A stretch of 36,277 nt of DNA from a virus: the IMG/VR virus record IMGVR_UViG_3300042367_000673, positions 1 through 36,277 of that record; one strand, 5' to 3'. Made by a program: the position numbers and the translations under genes. Shown in pieces: positions 28,640 through 36,277 of the stretch. Each line of letters starts with the position of its first letter. Within the stretch, counting starts at the first letter, position 1. The notes beneath the pieces are model-generated. The model worked only from the letters and a program-made list of their open reading frames with translations, was not told where the DNA came from and searched no databases.

Positions 28640-28712
28640 GCAGGATTGGCCGATAGGTGGAGGCACCGTCCTCATAAGACGGCTTAGAGCGGTTCGATTC
28701 CGCTATCCTGCA
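28640..28712 (+). tRNA. tRNA with CAT anticodon (Met or lysidine-type Ile)
   Basis: 73 bases. Acceptor GCAGGAT/ATCCTGC (7 pairs), D-stem GCC/GGC with GG in the loop, anticodon stem CCGTC/GACGG with loop CTCATAA (T33, anticodon CAT), variable CTTAG, T-stem AGCGG/CCGCT with loop TTCGATT, discriminator A. No encoded CCA. CAT can read Met, or Ile2 (ATA) if the C is modified by host TilS; ATA codons are frequent in these phage genes, which would favour Ile2, but I cannot decide from the sequence. Two partial copies lie upstream. Confidence 0.9.
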
Positions 28713-28767
28713 TTCAGTAATATAAGGGCCCCCCCCTATTAGAAATACCATAATACTAAGGAGAGCT

Positions 28768-29058
28768 ATGAAAGTATTAACCTCTTACGTCTTATATCCA
28801 TCACCAGACGAGCAGATCAACATTAAGAGGTATGCGTGCTTTGTGAAGCATATCATCAGTGTAGAGATTGATATGGTAATGTGGCCCAATAATGAGGCCC
28901 GCAGTGTTCAGCTGATGAGATACCTGTTTAAAGGTCTGAAGCTACAATATACAGAACACGATAATGGATTTGACATCAGAGTACATAAGTTAACGTTTAT
29001 CAATGGCTCTACAGCACTAATAGTGCCAACAAAGTATACGAATAAACTACTACAGTAA
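28768..29058 (+). CDS. Hypothetical protein
   Basis: 96 residues, soluble, mixed alpha/beta, with AAGGAG six bases before the ATG. Contains an internal GGCCCGC word at codons E-A-R, as in phage-type genes. No motif I know. It lies between the tRNA and the IS607 element. Confidence 0.6.
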   Translation: MKVLTSYVLYPSPDEQINIKRYACFVKHIISVEIDMVMWPNNEARSVQLMRYLFKGLKLQYTEHDNGFDIRVHKLTFINGSTALIVPTKYTNKLLQ

Positions 29059-29132
29059 TTAGGGCGTAGTATATCACGAGGGGCCCGCCTCACTCTCAAC
29101 TACATACAGCCCTAATGAACTATTACTAATTA

Positions 29133-29145
29133 CCCCCCCCCCCCC
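29133..29145. repeat. Homopolymer of 13 C
   Basis: Thirteen consecutive C in non-coding sequence between the 96-residue gene and the IS607 element. Slippage-prone in replication and in sequencing. Confidence 0.8.
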
Positions 29146-29179
29146 GCTAACAGGGAGAGACACTAAATACTCAAAAAGT

Positions 29180-29207
29180 TTGACAACTTAGGACAACGTG
29201 CTACAAT
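29180..29207 (+). promoter_or_regulatory. Promoter of the IS607 element
   Basis: TTGACA (29180-29185), 16 bases, TACAAT (29202-29207), 25 bases before the first codon of tnpA homology. Confidence 0.6.
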
Positions 29208-29232
29208 AGGAATATAAAGTTGAGGAACGAAC

Positions 29233-29856
29233 ATCAAGTACCTACCACCACGTAAAGCCGCTAAATCCCTTGGCGTTTGCGAGAGAACACTTAGACGATG
29301 GGAAAAAGCAGGATTGATAGAAACCATTAAGACCCCTTCTGGGCAAAGAAGATACAATGTCGAATCCTACCAATCAAGAACAGCCACTAACAAGCAAAGA
29401 CCCGTTATCCTCTATGCTAGGGTCAGCAGTAGGGCACAGCAACCAGACCTCCAAAGGCAAGTTGCAACCCTCGCAAGTCTCTACCCCCAAGCGGAAATTG
29501 TTCAAGAAATCGGAGGTGGTCTCAACTTCAAAAGAAAGAAACTTCTTTTCTTACTGGGACGAATCCTGTCTGGAGACATCTCAATGGTTGTCGTTGCCCA
29601 TAAAGATAGACTCGCAAGGTTTGGATTTGACCTCTTCCAATGGCTCTGTGACCAGAATAACTGCAAACTCCTGGTTCTCAACCAGTCAAACTTTAGTCCA
29701 GAACGAGAAATGGTTGAAGATATTCTCGCCATACTCCACTGCTTTAGCAGCAGACTCTACGGACTCAGAAAGTACAAAACTCAAATCAAAGAAGATAAAA
29801 GTTTACCCATCGAGGGAATTGAACCAAGTTTGGAGGAAATGGTTAGCGGCGGTTAG
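29233..29856 (+). CDS. tnpA: IS607-family serine recombinase TnpA, start codon apparently lost
   Basis: The frame from 29233 reads KYLPPRKAAKSLGVCERTLR, the MerR-type helix-turn-helix of IS607 transposases, then SGQRRYNV, the resolvase catalytic ILYARVSSRAQQ with the nucleophile in VSS, and AHKDRLARFGFDL. It should begin with ATG before KYL, but the codon is ATC. The next in-frame start, TTG at 29314, falls after the DNA-binding helix. A stop lies four codons upstream (29221-29223). So the transposase is either made from an ATC codon at low level, truncated, or inactive. The catalytic domain itself is intact. Overlaps tnpB. Confidence 0.8.
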   Translation: MKYLPPRKAAKSLGVCERTLRRWEKAGLIETIKTPSGQRRYNVESYQSRTATNKQRPVILYARVSSRAQQPDLQRQVATLASLYPQAEIVQEIGGGLNFKRKKLLFLLGRILSGDISMVVVAHKDRLARFGFDLFQWLCDQNNCKLLVLNQSNFSPEREMVEDILAILHCFSSRLYGLRKYKTQIKEDKSLPIEGIEPSLEEMVSGG

Positions 29857-30904
29857 ATTTTGCTATAACCAAGCTATTAGCCATCAAAGGCTTAATGGGA
29901 AGACCAGTAAATTAAGCCTTAGAAACGCCATAATGCAATCCGACTTGCCGGATTGGGTTAAAGATACCCCTTGCCATATTCGACAAAATGCCGTCTTTGA
30001 TGCCCACCTAGCCTTTAGCGCATCTAAAGATGCCAAGTTCCGTAGCGTCCGAAGCTACAGTCAATCTATTAAATTTAACGCTTCCAACTTCTCCAAGGGT
30101 ACCTGGTACTCTATTTTAACCAAGGGTCTAACTTTCAATAGCTCCGAAACTATTCCGGAGTGCCATTCTGGAACCCAGTTGGTGTTCTGCAAAGGTAGAT
30201 GGTTTGCCGTCTTCCCCGTGGAATCGGCAGTTAAAGACAATTATTCCTCCTCTGTAATAGCTTTAGACCCAGGAATCCGTACTTTTATGACGGGTTTCGA
30301 CAGTCAGAAGTTCCTAGAGTTTGGAAATGGGGATATGGGGAGAATTACCCGCCTATGCCAGCATCTAGATGGTTTGATGGGTAAAATTGTCAAAGCCCCC
30401 AATGGGAAGAAACGACCGATGAGAAAGGCGGCTCAGAGACTGAGAAACAAGATTAAAAACCTTGTAAACGAATGCCACAAAAAAGTTGCTTGCTTTCTAA
30501 CAAAAAACTACCGAGTCATATTCCTTCCCAAATTTGAGACATCCCAAATGGTTGCCAGAGCGGGTCGTAAACTCAGTAGTAAGACAGCAAGAAAAATGCT
30601 AACTTGGGCACATTACCGCTTCAAAATGGAGTTAAAACACCAGGCAAGCCTTAGAAACTGCCAAGTTGTGGATGTCACAGAAGAATACACTTCTAAGACT
30701 TGTACCAAGTGTGGAAAAATCCACCCGACCTTGGGTGGTTCCAAGATATTCTCTTGTAAAAGTTGTGGAAACACACTACCAAGGGATTTCAATGGTGCTT
30801 TGGGCATTATGCTTAAAGCTTTGAGGGATACCTCCTCTGTTGTCTTCAATGGTGACAGTGCTATCGTAAAGCTTTCCGGGAATGCCCTAGAAAGTCCTGC
30901 GTAA
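29714..30904 (+). CDS. tnpB: TnpB RNA-guided nuclease of IS607 element
   Basis: 396 residues if begun at TTG 29714; the frame is open back to 29357, but homology starts only around KKIKVYPSRELNQVWRKWL. No ATG exists in the right place, so the start is uncertain. The RuvC triad is intact: Asp185 (IALDPGIRTF), Glu275 (LPKFETSQ) and Asp358 (LPRDFNGALG). The zinc ribbon CTKCGK/CKSCG is complete. Overlaps tnpA by about 140 bases, as usual in IS607. Function: RNA-guided cutting of empty target sites, favouring retention of the element. Shares little with the other TnpB in the window except the catalytic core. Confidence 0.85.
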   Translation: MKIFSPYSTALAADSTDSESTKLKSKKIKVYPSRELNQVWRKWLAAVRFCYNQAISHQRLNGKTSKLSLRNAIMQSDLPDWVKDTPCHIRQNAVFDAHLAFSASKDAKFRSVRSYSQSIKFNASNFSKGTWYSILTKGLTFNSSETIPECHSGTQLVFCKGRWFAVFPVESAVKDNYSSSVIALDPGIRTFMTGFDSQKFLEFGNGDMGRITRLCQHLDGLMGKIVKAPNGKKRPMRKAAQRLRNKIKNLVNECHKKVACFLTKNYRVIFLPKFETSQMVARAGRKLSSKTARKMLTWAHYRFKMELKHQASLRNCQVVDVTEEYTSKTCTKCGKIHPTLGGSKIFSCKSCGNTLPRDFNGALGIMLKALRDTSSVVFNGDSAIVKLSGNALESPA

Positions 30905-30929
30905 ATGTATCAGGTATATCAATAGCTAA

Positions 30930-31868
30930 TCAGCTCCATAAGCGAGGTAGCATCTCCTTGCACTTATGTATATACCAGTGGCCTTCAGGAGGAGTGTTAT
31001 CTAATGCTTCCTGGAATAACATATCGCGCAACCCTTGTACAGTCATAAATGAAACAGGCTCGTGCAATAAACGTTGTGCTTGAGGGGTAATGCTGGGCCC
31101 CACGAATATGAACTCAATTGGTGTATCAAAATGGTTATTGGCTAGTTCTATATAACCCTTATCAGCTATAGTAGATACTACGTCCTCTACGTCAATAGGG
31201 TTAATCTTAATCTCTATGACCTGTGTCTTACCATTACTAGAACGGCATAGGTCAAAGCGACGAGTGCGGGCCCGACTCTCTAGTGTGTTAATTACTGTTA
31301 ACTCCCTAGTGAAGGGGTTAGTAGTATAACTAGCTAATAATACTAGATCCATCTGTAACTCAAGCTCAGAGTTATAGGTGGGGCCCGTCTCTACGTTACG
31401 TATAGATGTAGCTCGTGGTGCAGGTGCTGTCTTAGTTCCCTCTACACGAGAGAGAGCGGGGCCCAACCTAATATTATTATGGAGGGCTATACGCCCATAA
31501 GCCGCTGTCCAATTACATACCCATAAGTGATTATTATAGTAATTGACATCGTAATAAGTGCATAGTGCTCTCTGAAATGGTTTAATAGCTAAGGCATCTA
31601 GTTTAATCAAACGCGGTTTAGGTAGGCCAGGTCTATCTGCCCAGGTACGCACAATAGGGTTAAATAAGTTTTTGACATTGCTAAATGACATCTTGAGTCT
31701 TTGTGCTATTTCAGACATTAAGAAGTAAGCATCTTTACCGTCTCTATCAGGTACCCAGGTGAGTTGGTATTCATCAACCCAATGAACTAATTGATCTAGT
31801 ATGGGGCCCGCGCAATTAGGGTACTCCTTAAGTATGGCCGTAGATAAATCTGGTAGTGCAACTGGCAT
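30930..31868 (-). CDS. PD-(D/E)XK nuclease-like protein with N-terminal helix-turn-helix
   Basis: 312 residues. Residues 48-72 (FLMSEIAQRLKMSFSNVKNL) look like a winged-helix or helix-turn-helix. Residues 165-225 carry the nuclease-core order: Glu169 in a helix (SELELQMDLVLL), then RRFDLCR with Asp206, and VIEIK with Glu219 and Lys221. That is the D-x(12)-E-x-K pattern of restriction-endonuclease folds. The C-terminal third is a mixed domain. AAGGAGT precedes the ATG. Possible roles are a phage nuclease attacking host or rival DNA, or a transposon-type TnsA-like enzyme; GGGCCC-rich sequence indicates a resident phage gene rather than part of the IS. Convergent with the IS607 tnpB. Confidence 0.65.
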   Translation of the reverse strand: MPVALPDLSTAILKEYPNCAGPILDQLVHWVDEYQLTWVPDRDGKDAYFLMSEIAQRLKMSFSNVKNLFNPIVRTWADRPGLPKPRLIKLDALAIKPFQRALCTYYDVNYYNNHLWVCNWTAAYGRIALHNNIRLGPALSRVEGTKTAPAPRATSIRNVETGPTYNSELELQMDLVLLASYTTNPFTRELTVINTLESRARTRRFDLCRSSNGKTQVIEIKINPIDVEDVVSTIADKGYIELANNHFDTPIEFIFVGPSITPQAQRLLHEPVSFMTVQGLRDMLFQEALDNTPPEGHWYIHKCKEMLPRLWS

Positions 31869-31904
31869 ATGAGTACTCCTTAAGTAATTATTCTAATAAT
31901 AGCA

Positions 31905-33953
<2,049 letters not shown>

Positions 33954-34022
33954 TAAAATTTGGATTATTTCATTAACATAAAAGACATCTTGAGATTGAT
34001 ACGTTTCATTTTTGAATTGGCG

Positions 34023-34062
34023 TACAACTATTAATAGCACACAAGTTAATTTGTGTGCTATT
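34023..34062. terminator. Hairpin right of ligA with direct repeat
   Basis: AATAGCACACAA/TTGTGTGCTATT (34033-34062), 12 perfect pairs, loop GTTAAT, then TAATTTT. A bidirectional terminator between ligA and the minus-strand gene. TACAACTATTAAT at its left edge repeats the sequence left of ligA. Confidence 0.7.
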
Positions 34063-34082
34063 AATTTTACTCTACAATCTTT

Positions 34083-34325
34083 CTATGCGGCTGTATGATT
34101 GGCATTCATTATACTAAGCATTTTATCTGCTTCTAGAATATCACTCTGCTGCTCGCTGTTTAGAAGCATGAGGTAATCAGTATTCATCTGTCTAGCCCAC
34201 CTCTTTACCAGTGATGCAGGTATCGTTACAGAGCCGTCACTATTTACTATAGATTTTGAAAAGAGATAGCGCATCCACCTTGACCAAGCTTCGTGGGCAT
34301 ATTCTGTAAGTTTTTCTCTGAGCAC
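34083..34325 (-). CDS. Small conserved phage protein (WMRYLF family)
   Basis: 80 residues: AHEAWSRWMRYLFSK, then DGSVTIPASLVKRWARQMNT, then LLNSEQQSDILEADKML. This order (W-x-x-WMRY, DGS-x-x-IP, W-x-RQM-x-T, E-x-x-SD-x-x-EAD) is what I remember from many small phage proteins of unknown function. It lies between two related stem-loops (34033-34062 and 34373-34402). Confidence 0.7.
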   Translation of the reverse strand: MLREKLTEYAHEAWSRWMRYLFSKSIVNSDGSVTIPASLVKRWARQMNTDYLMLLNSEQQSDILEADKMLSIMNANHTAA

Positions 34326-34372
34326 AAATAATCTCCAAAGATTAAATCAATTAATAATCTACAAATAATTAT

Positions 34373-34402
34373 AATAGCACACAAGCTAACTTGTGTGCTA
34401 TT
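34373..34402. terminator. Second copy of the TAGCACACAA hairpin
   Basis: AATAGCACACAAG/CTTGTGTGCTATT, 13 pairs, loop CTAA. Related to the hairpin at 34033-34062 with one added compensatory G-C pair. Frames the 80-residue gene. Confidence 0.65.
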
Positions 34403-34461
34403 AGTATATCGCTGTTAGTATCAATGCGCTACTAGTCTCCTAATCCAGTGTACGCTTCTCT

Positions 34462-34614
34462 TTATGCTTTATCAAGCTCGTCAGTTAATAATTTAATATG
34501 AGACTTTAACTCATACACTTCATCTTCTAAAGCTTTAATTCTCTCCACTTCAGTCATATTGGCGACTACGACACTGCCATTAGAATCAGAAACAACATAA
34601 GCTTTTAGCGACAT
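34462..34614 (-). CDS. Small coiled-coil protein
   Basis: 50 residues: a short beta hairpin (KAYVVSDSNGSVVVANM) followed by a heptad-like helix (EVERIKALEDEVYELKSHIKLLTDELDKA). AAGAGG before the ATG. A likely small oligomer; function unknown. Confidence 0.6.
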   Translation of the reverse strand: MSLKAYVVSDSNGSVVVANMTEVERIKALEDEVYELKSHIKLLTDELDKA

Positions 34615-34794
34615 AATTACCTCTTGGCTTTACTATATTCTATCAATAATAAATTAGTTTTAACTACAATAGTGAGCATCTATTATTTTCTTTACTACAA
34701 ACTAAAAAAAATCAAGACAGCGCCATACAAATGTACTGTTCTTTTAAAAAAAGGACAACTTTAAAAATAACCACCCTAGTTGCGCTGATTAATT

Positions 34795-34944
34795 ATGAAC
34801 ATCATTCTTAATGTTATTTTATCTATTGTAGTACTCACAATACTTGTACTAATTGTTGCTTTTATTATGGTTTATACAATTAGTTTTTTTGATGGGTTTA
34901 TTGAAGCTCTTGAAGATTTTGTCAATACTCGAAAAAATAAATAA
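34795..34944 (+). CDS. Small single-span membrane protein
   Basis: 49 residues: hydrophobic 3-28 (IILNVILSIVVLTILVLIV), then acidic (FIEALEDFV) and a basic end. No ribosome site, so support is mainly the composition and the following hairpin CCCTCTC/GAGAGGG (34953-34987). A holin-like or regulatory membrane peptide is possible. Confidence 0.45.
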   Translation: MNIILNVILSIVVLTILVLIVAFIMVYTISFFDGFIEALEDFVNTRKNK

Positions 34945-34952
34945 TATAATCC

Positions 34953-34987
34953 CTCTCTAGAATAATTCGCTGATACTCAAGAGAGGG
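34953..34987. terminator. Bidirectional hairpin between convergent genes
   Basis: CCCTCTC at about 34953 pairs with GAGAGGG at about 34981, between the plus-strand 49-residue ORF and the end of the minus-strand tail genes. Confidence 0.5.
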
Positions 34988-35033
34988 ACCATACGCTAAG
35001 TCAATTAATCAGTAGCAAAATCTTGCCACTCTC

Positions 35034-35522
35034 TCAAGAGAGTAGAATATCAATAAAGTCACTAGGTAGGTTACAGATCTGAGCATACCCAGCCCATTGA
35101 CTTTTATGCTCCGGCACTATGTTAGGAACGACCAGGCTCCAAACCATTGCAAAAGATGCTGCCCGTCCTAGACTTGCTTGAGATAGAGCTACTTGCAGGG
35201 AGCCTGCAAGTAATGGATTTAAAGGAAGCAATTGCTGATAGAATTGGTTGAACTCGGCATCTACTAACATTAGCCGGGCAAATTCTACCCAATCAGGAAT
35301 AGGAAGGGAAGGAGGGATTAGTTCTAATACAAACTCGGCTCCATTCCAACCCAATTGATAGATAGTTGGGTCATAATCTGGAACTTCAACTGGAAGGTAG
35401 CCAGCATCGGCTATCTCTTCAGGGGTGTAATTTCCCCCAGTACGGGAGAACCCGTCACTGAGAAGAATTCTATCTGGGAGTTGTTGAGGGTATTGCCCTC
35501 TTAAGGAATACAGAGTAGTCAT
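35034..35522 (-). CDS. Tail-associated phage protein
   Basis: 162 residues. An N-terminal EEIADAGYLPVEVPDYDPTIYQLGWNG-type segment (about 35-62) resembles the short proteins that accompany phage tail fibres (assembly or chaperone-like), followed by a helical half (WVEFARLMLVDAEFNQFYQQLLP). Seven bases separate its ATG from the stop of the LamG gene, so they are co-transcribed, with this gene second. Host-like composition. Confidence 0.65.
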   Translation of the reverse strand: MTTLYSLRGQYPQQLPDRILLSDGFSRTGGNYTPEEIADAGYLPVEVPDYDPTIYQLGWNGAEFVLELIPPSLPIPDWVEFARLMLVDAEFNQFYQQLLPLNPLLAGSLQVALSQASLGRAASFAMVWSLVVPNIVPEHKSQWAGYAQICNLPSDFIDILLS

Positions 35523-35529
35523 AGTTCAA

Positions 35530-36276
35530 TTAGCCCATATAAGTGTCAGTTTCGGGATTGAAATTTGTTAGGTACCGGACAGCCTTAGTCACTCTAAAAT
35601 TGTCGATATTGGCCCCCCAGCAATAACCTGTAGAGAAATAAATTCCAATATTATAAAAGGTTTCAGTATAATTAGAGGCATTAGTAGATTGGTTGATCAA
35701 GACTCCATTTAAATATACTCTTGATTGGTTGGTTCCGGTGCCCTGACGAACGTAAGCAATGTGAAACCAACTACCGATAGGAAGTGCCACTACATTACTA
35801 TAACCAATCCCGCTTAACGAATTACTAGAAGCAAATAAAATAACAGTAAAAGTGCTATTACTTGTACCAAATGATAAAATTCCATTATTCCCGCGAGATG
35901 TGGCGGCAAATAGCCACATCTCAATAGTAAAATTCCCAGTTCCCAATGCTAAATTAGGGTGATTGACACTTAAATACCCGTTTGTACCAGGAAACAAGCC
36001 AGAAGCAGCTCCGTATTTAGATCGAGTGGTACTCGTTACTACACCCGTAGTTCCCAGTCGCGAAACCGGCAGTAACAGTGGACCACTGTCAGTAAATACG
36101 GTTCCATTGTTTGCGCCATTGAATCGAAGATCGCAAACAACACTATTGACAAAAGGATCACTGGATTGAATCCAAAGATTTCGCCTTTGTCGATTATAAA
36201 CGTCAAGGACATTCCAATTCCCTGATCTATTGGCTGCATCCCAATTAGGTTGGGTTCCGATAAAGCCGCCCTCACG
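35530..36276 (-). CDS. LamG-domain tail fibre/adhesin protein (5' truncated by window)
   Basis: The frame continues without a stop to the window edge, so the Met at 35997 is internal; at least 249 residues are visible. After RSGNWNVLDVYNRQRR and SSDPFVNSVVCDLRFNG comes a laminin-G/concanavalin-like domain: TFTDSG-type strand, SKYGAASGLFPGTNGYLSV, NFTIEMWLFA, GSWFHIAYVRQG, RVYLNGVLI, DNFRVTKAVRY. Phage proteins of this plan bind host surface glycans. Encoded directly upstream of the 162-residue protein. The fibre tip region continues outside. Confidence 0.85.
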   Translation of the reverse strand, partial: REGGFIGTQPNWDAANRSGNWNVLDVYNRQRRNLWIQSSDPFVNSVVCDLRFNGANNGTVFTDSGPLLLPVSRLGTTGVVTSTTRSKYGAASGLFPGTNGYLSVNHPNLALGTGNFTIEMWLFAATSRGNNGILSFGTSNSTFTVILFASSNSLSGIGYSNVVALPIGSWFHIAYVRQGTGTNQSRVYLNGVLINQSTNASNYTETFYNIGIYFSTGYCWGANIDNFRVTKAVRYLTNFNPETDTYMG

Positions 36277-36277
36277 C

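Larger units (their letters stand above)
29160..30925 (+). mobile_element. IS607-family element (serine transposase + TnpB)
   Basis: Overlapping tnpA and tnpB in the usual IS607 order, with a sigma-70-type promoter before them. Ends are estimated; IS607 elements lack inverted repeats and target duplications. Composition is AT-rich and host-like. Confidence 0.75.

Noticed and set aside
36039-36275. 78-residue minus-strand frame at the right edge
   Set aside because: It is a shadow; the neighbouring frame continues the LamG protein without a stop to the window edge.

Overview
The window looks like part of a large double-stranded DNA phage genome, or a phage-like replicon, of a cyanobacterium; Microcystis or a close relative is my best guess. 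The phage evidence is a PAAR spike-tip protein, a lysis block with GH19 and M15 endolysins, LamG and fibre-like proteins, dozens of small unknown genes, and a giant gene carrying an RNA polymerase DxDGD motif. The cyanobacterial evidence is a full cyanobacterial-type ligA, cyanobacterial-type TnpB elements, and a CRISPR repeat ending in GATTGAAAC that resembles Microcystis repeats as I remember them. I see no cas genes, reverse transcriptase, integrase, capsid or terminase genes.

Layout. 1-3338: end of an unknown plus-strand gene facing a compact minus-strand operon with a PAAR protein. 3366-5059: a Cys-rich phage protein and an AT-richer structural-like protein. 5120-6981: lysis cassette (HExxH protein, GH19 lysin, M15 peptidase). 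7021-7196: tandem repeats between divergent blocks. 7344-10231: a chain of small plus-strand genes, most with their own terminator followed by a conserved hairpin that covers the Shine-Dalgarno. It includes a DUF1874/AcrIII-1-like anti-CRISPR ring nuclease and a possible mini ADP-ribosyltransferase, so it reads as a counter-defence or host-takeover island. 10531-17708: the 1715-residue polymerase-like protein (basic tail, HExxH site, DxDGD motif) between two proteins with acidic or Ala-rich tails, plus a repeat-rich non-coding stretch. 17797-19414: an FGE/C-type-lectin protein with an apparent diversity-generating retroelement variable region. 19396-23675: membrane and small unknown proteins, including a duplicated gene pair. 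23756-24442: HNH protein. 24443-25431: non-coding, starting with an array of hairpins that keep their loops and change their stems. 25726-27483: two solitary CRISPR repeats either side of an IS1341-type tnpB element; one repeat has an ideal promoter and a leader-like sequence and runs directly into a tRNA 3' half. 27881-29058: small membrane ORFs, repeats and an intact CAT-anticodon tRNA. 29160-30925: IS607-family element. 30930-31868: PD-(D/E)XK-like protein. 31935-33953: ligA. 34083-36277: small phage genes and tail genes, the last running off the window.

How it fits together (inference): the phage seems to bring its own transcription enzyme, a set of individually insulated and translationally masked early genes, and two separate ways to block host CRISPR immunity: a ring nuclease against type III signalling and a promoter-driven solitary repeat resembling RNA anti-CRISPRs (Racr). 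Host-like segments (tnpB elements, ligA, FGE gene, 4124-5059, the right end) lack the GGCCCG-rich texture of the rest and look acquired.
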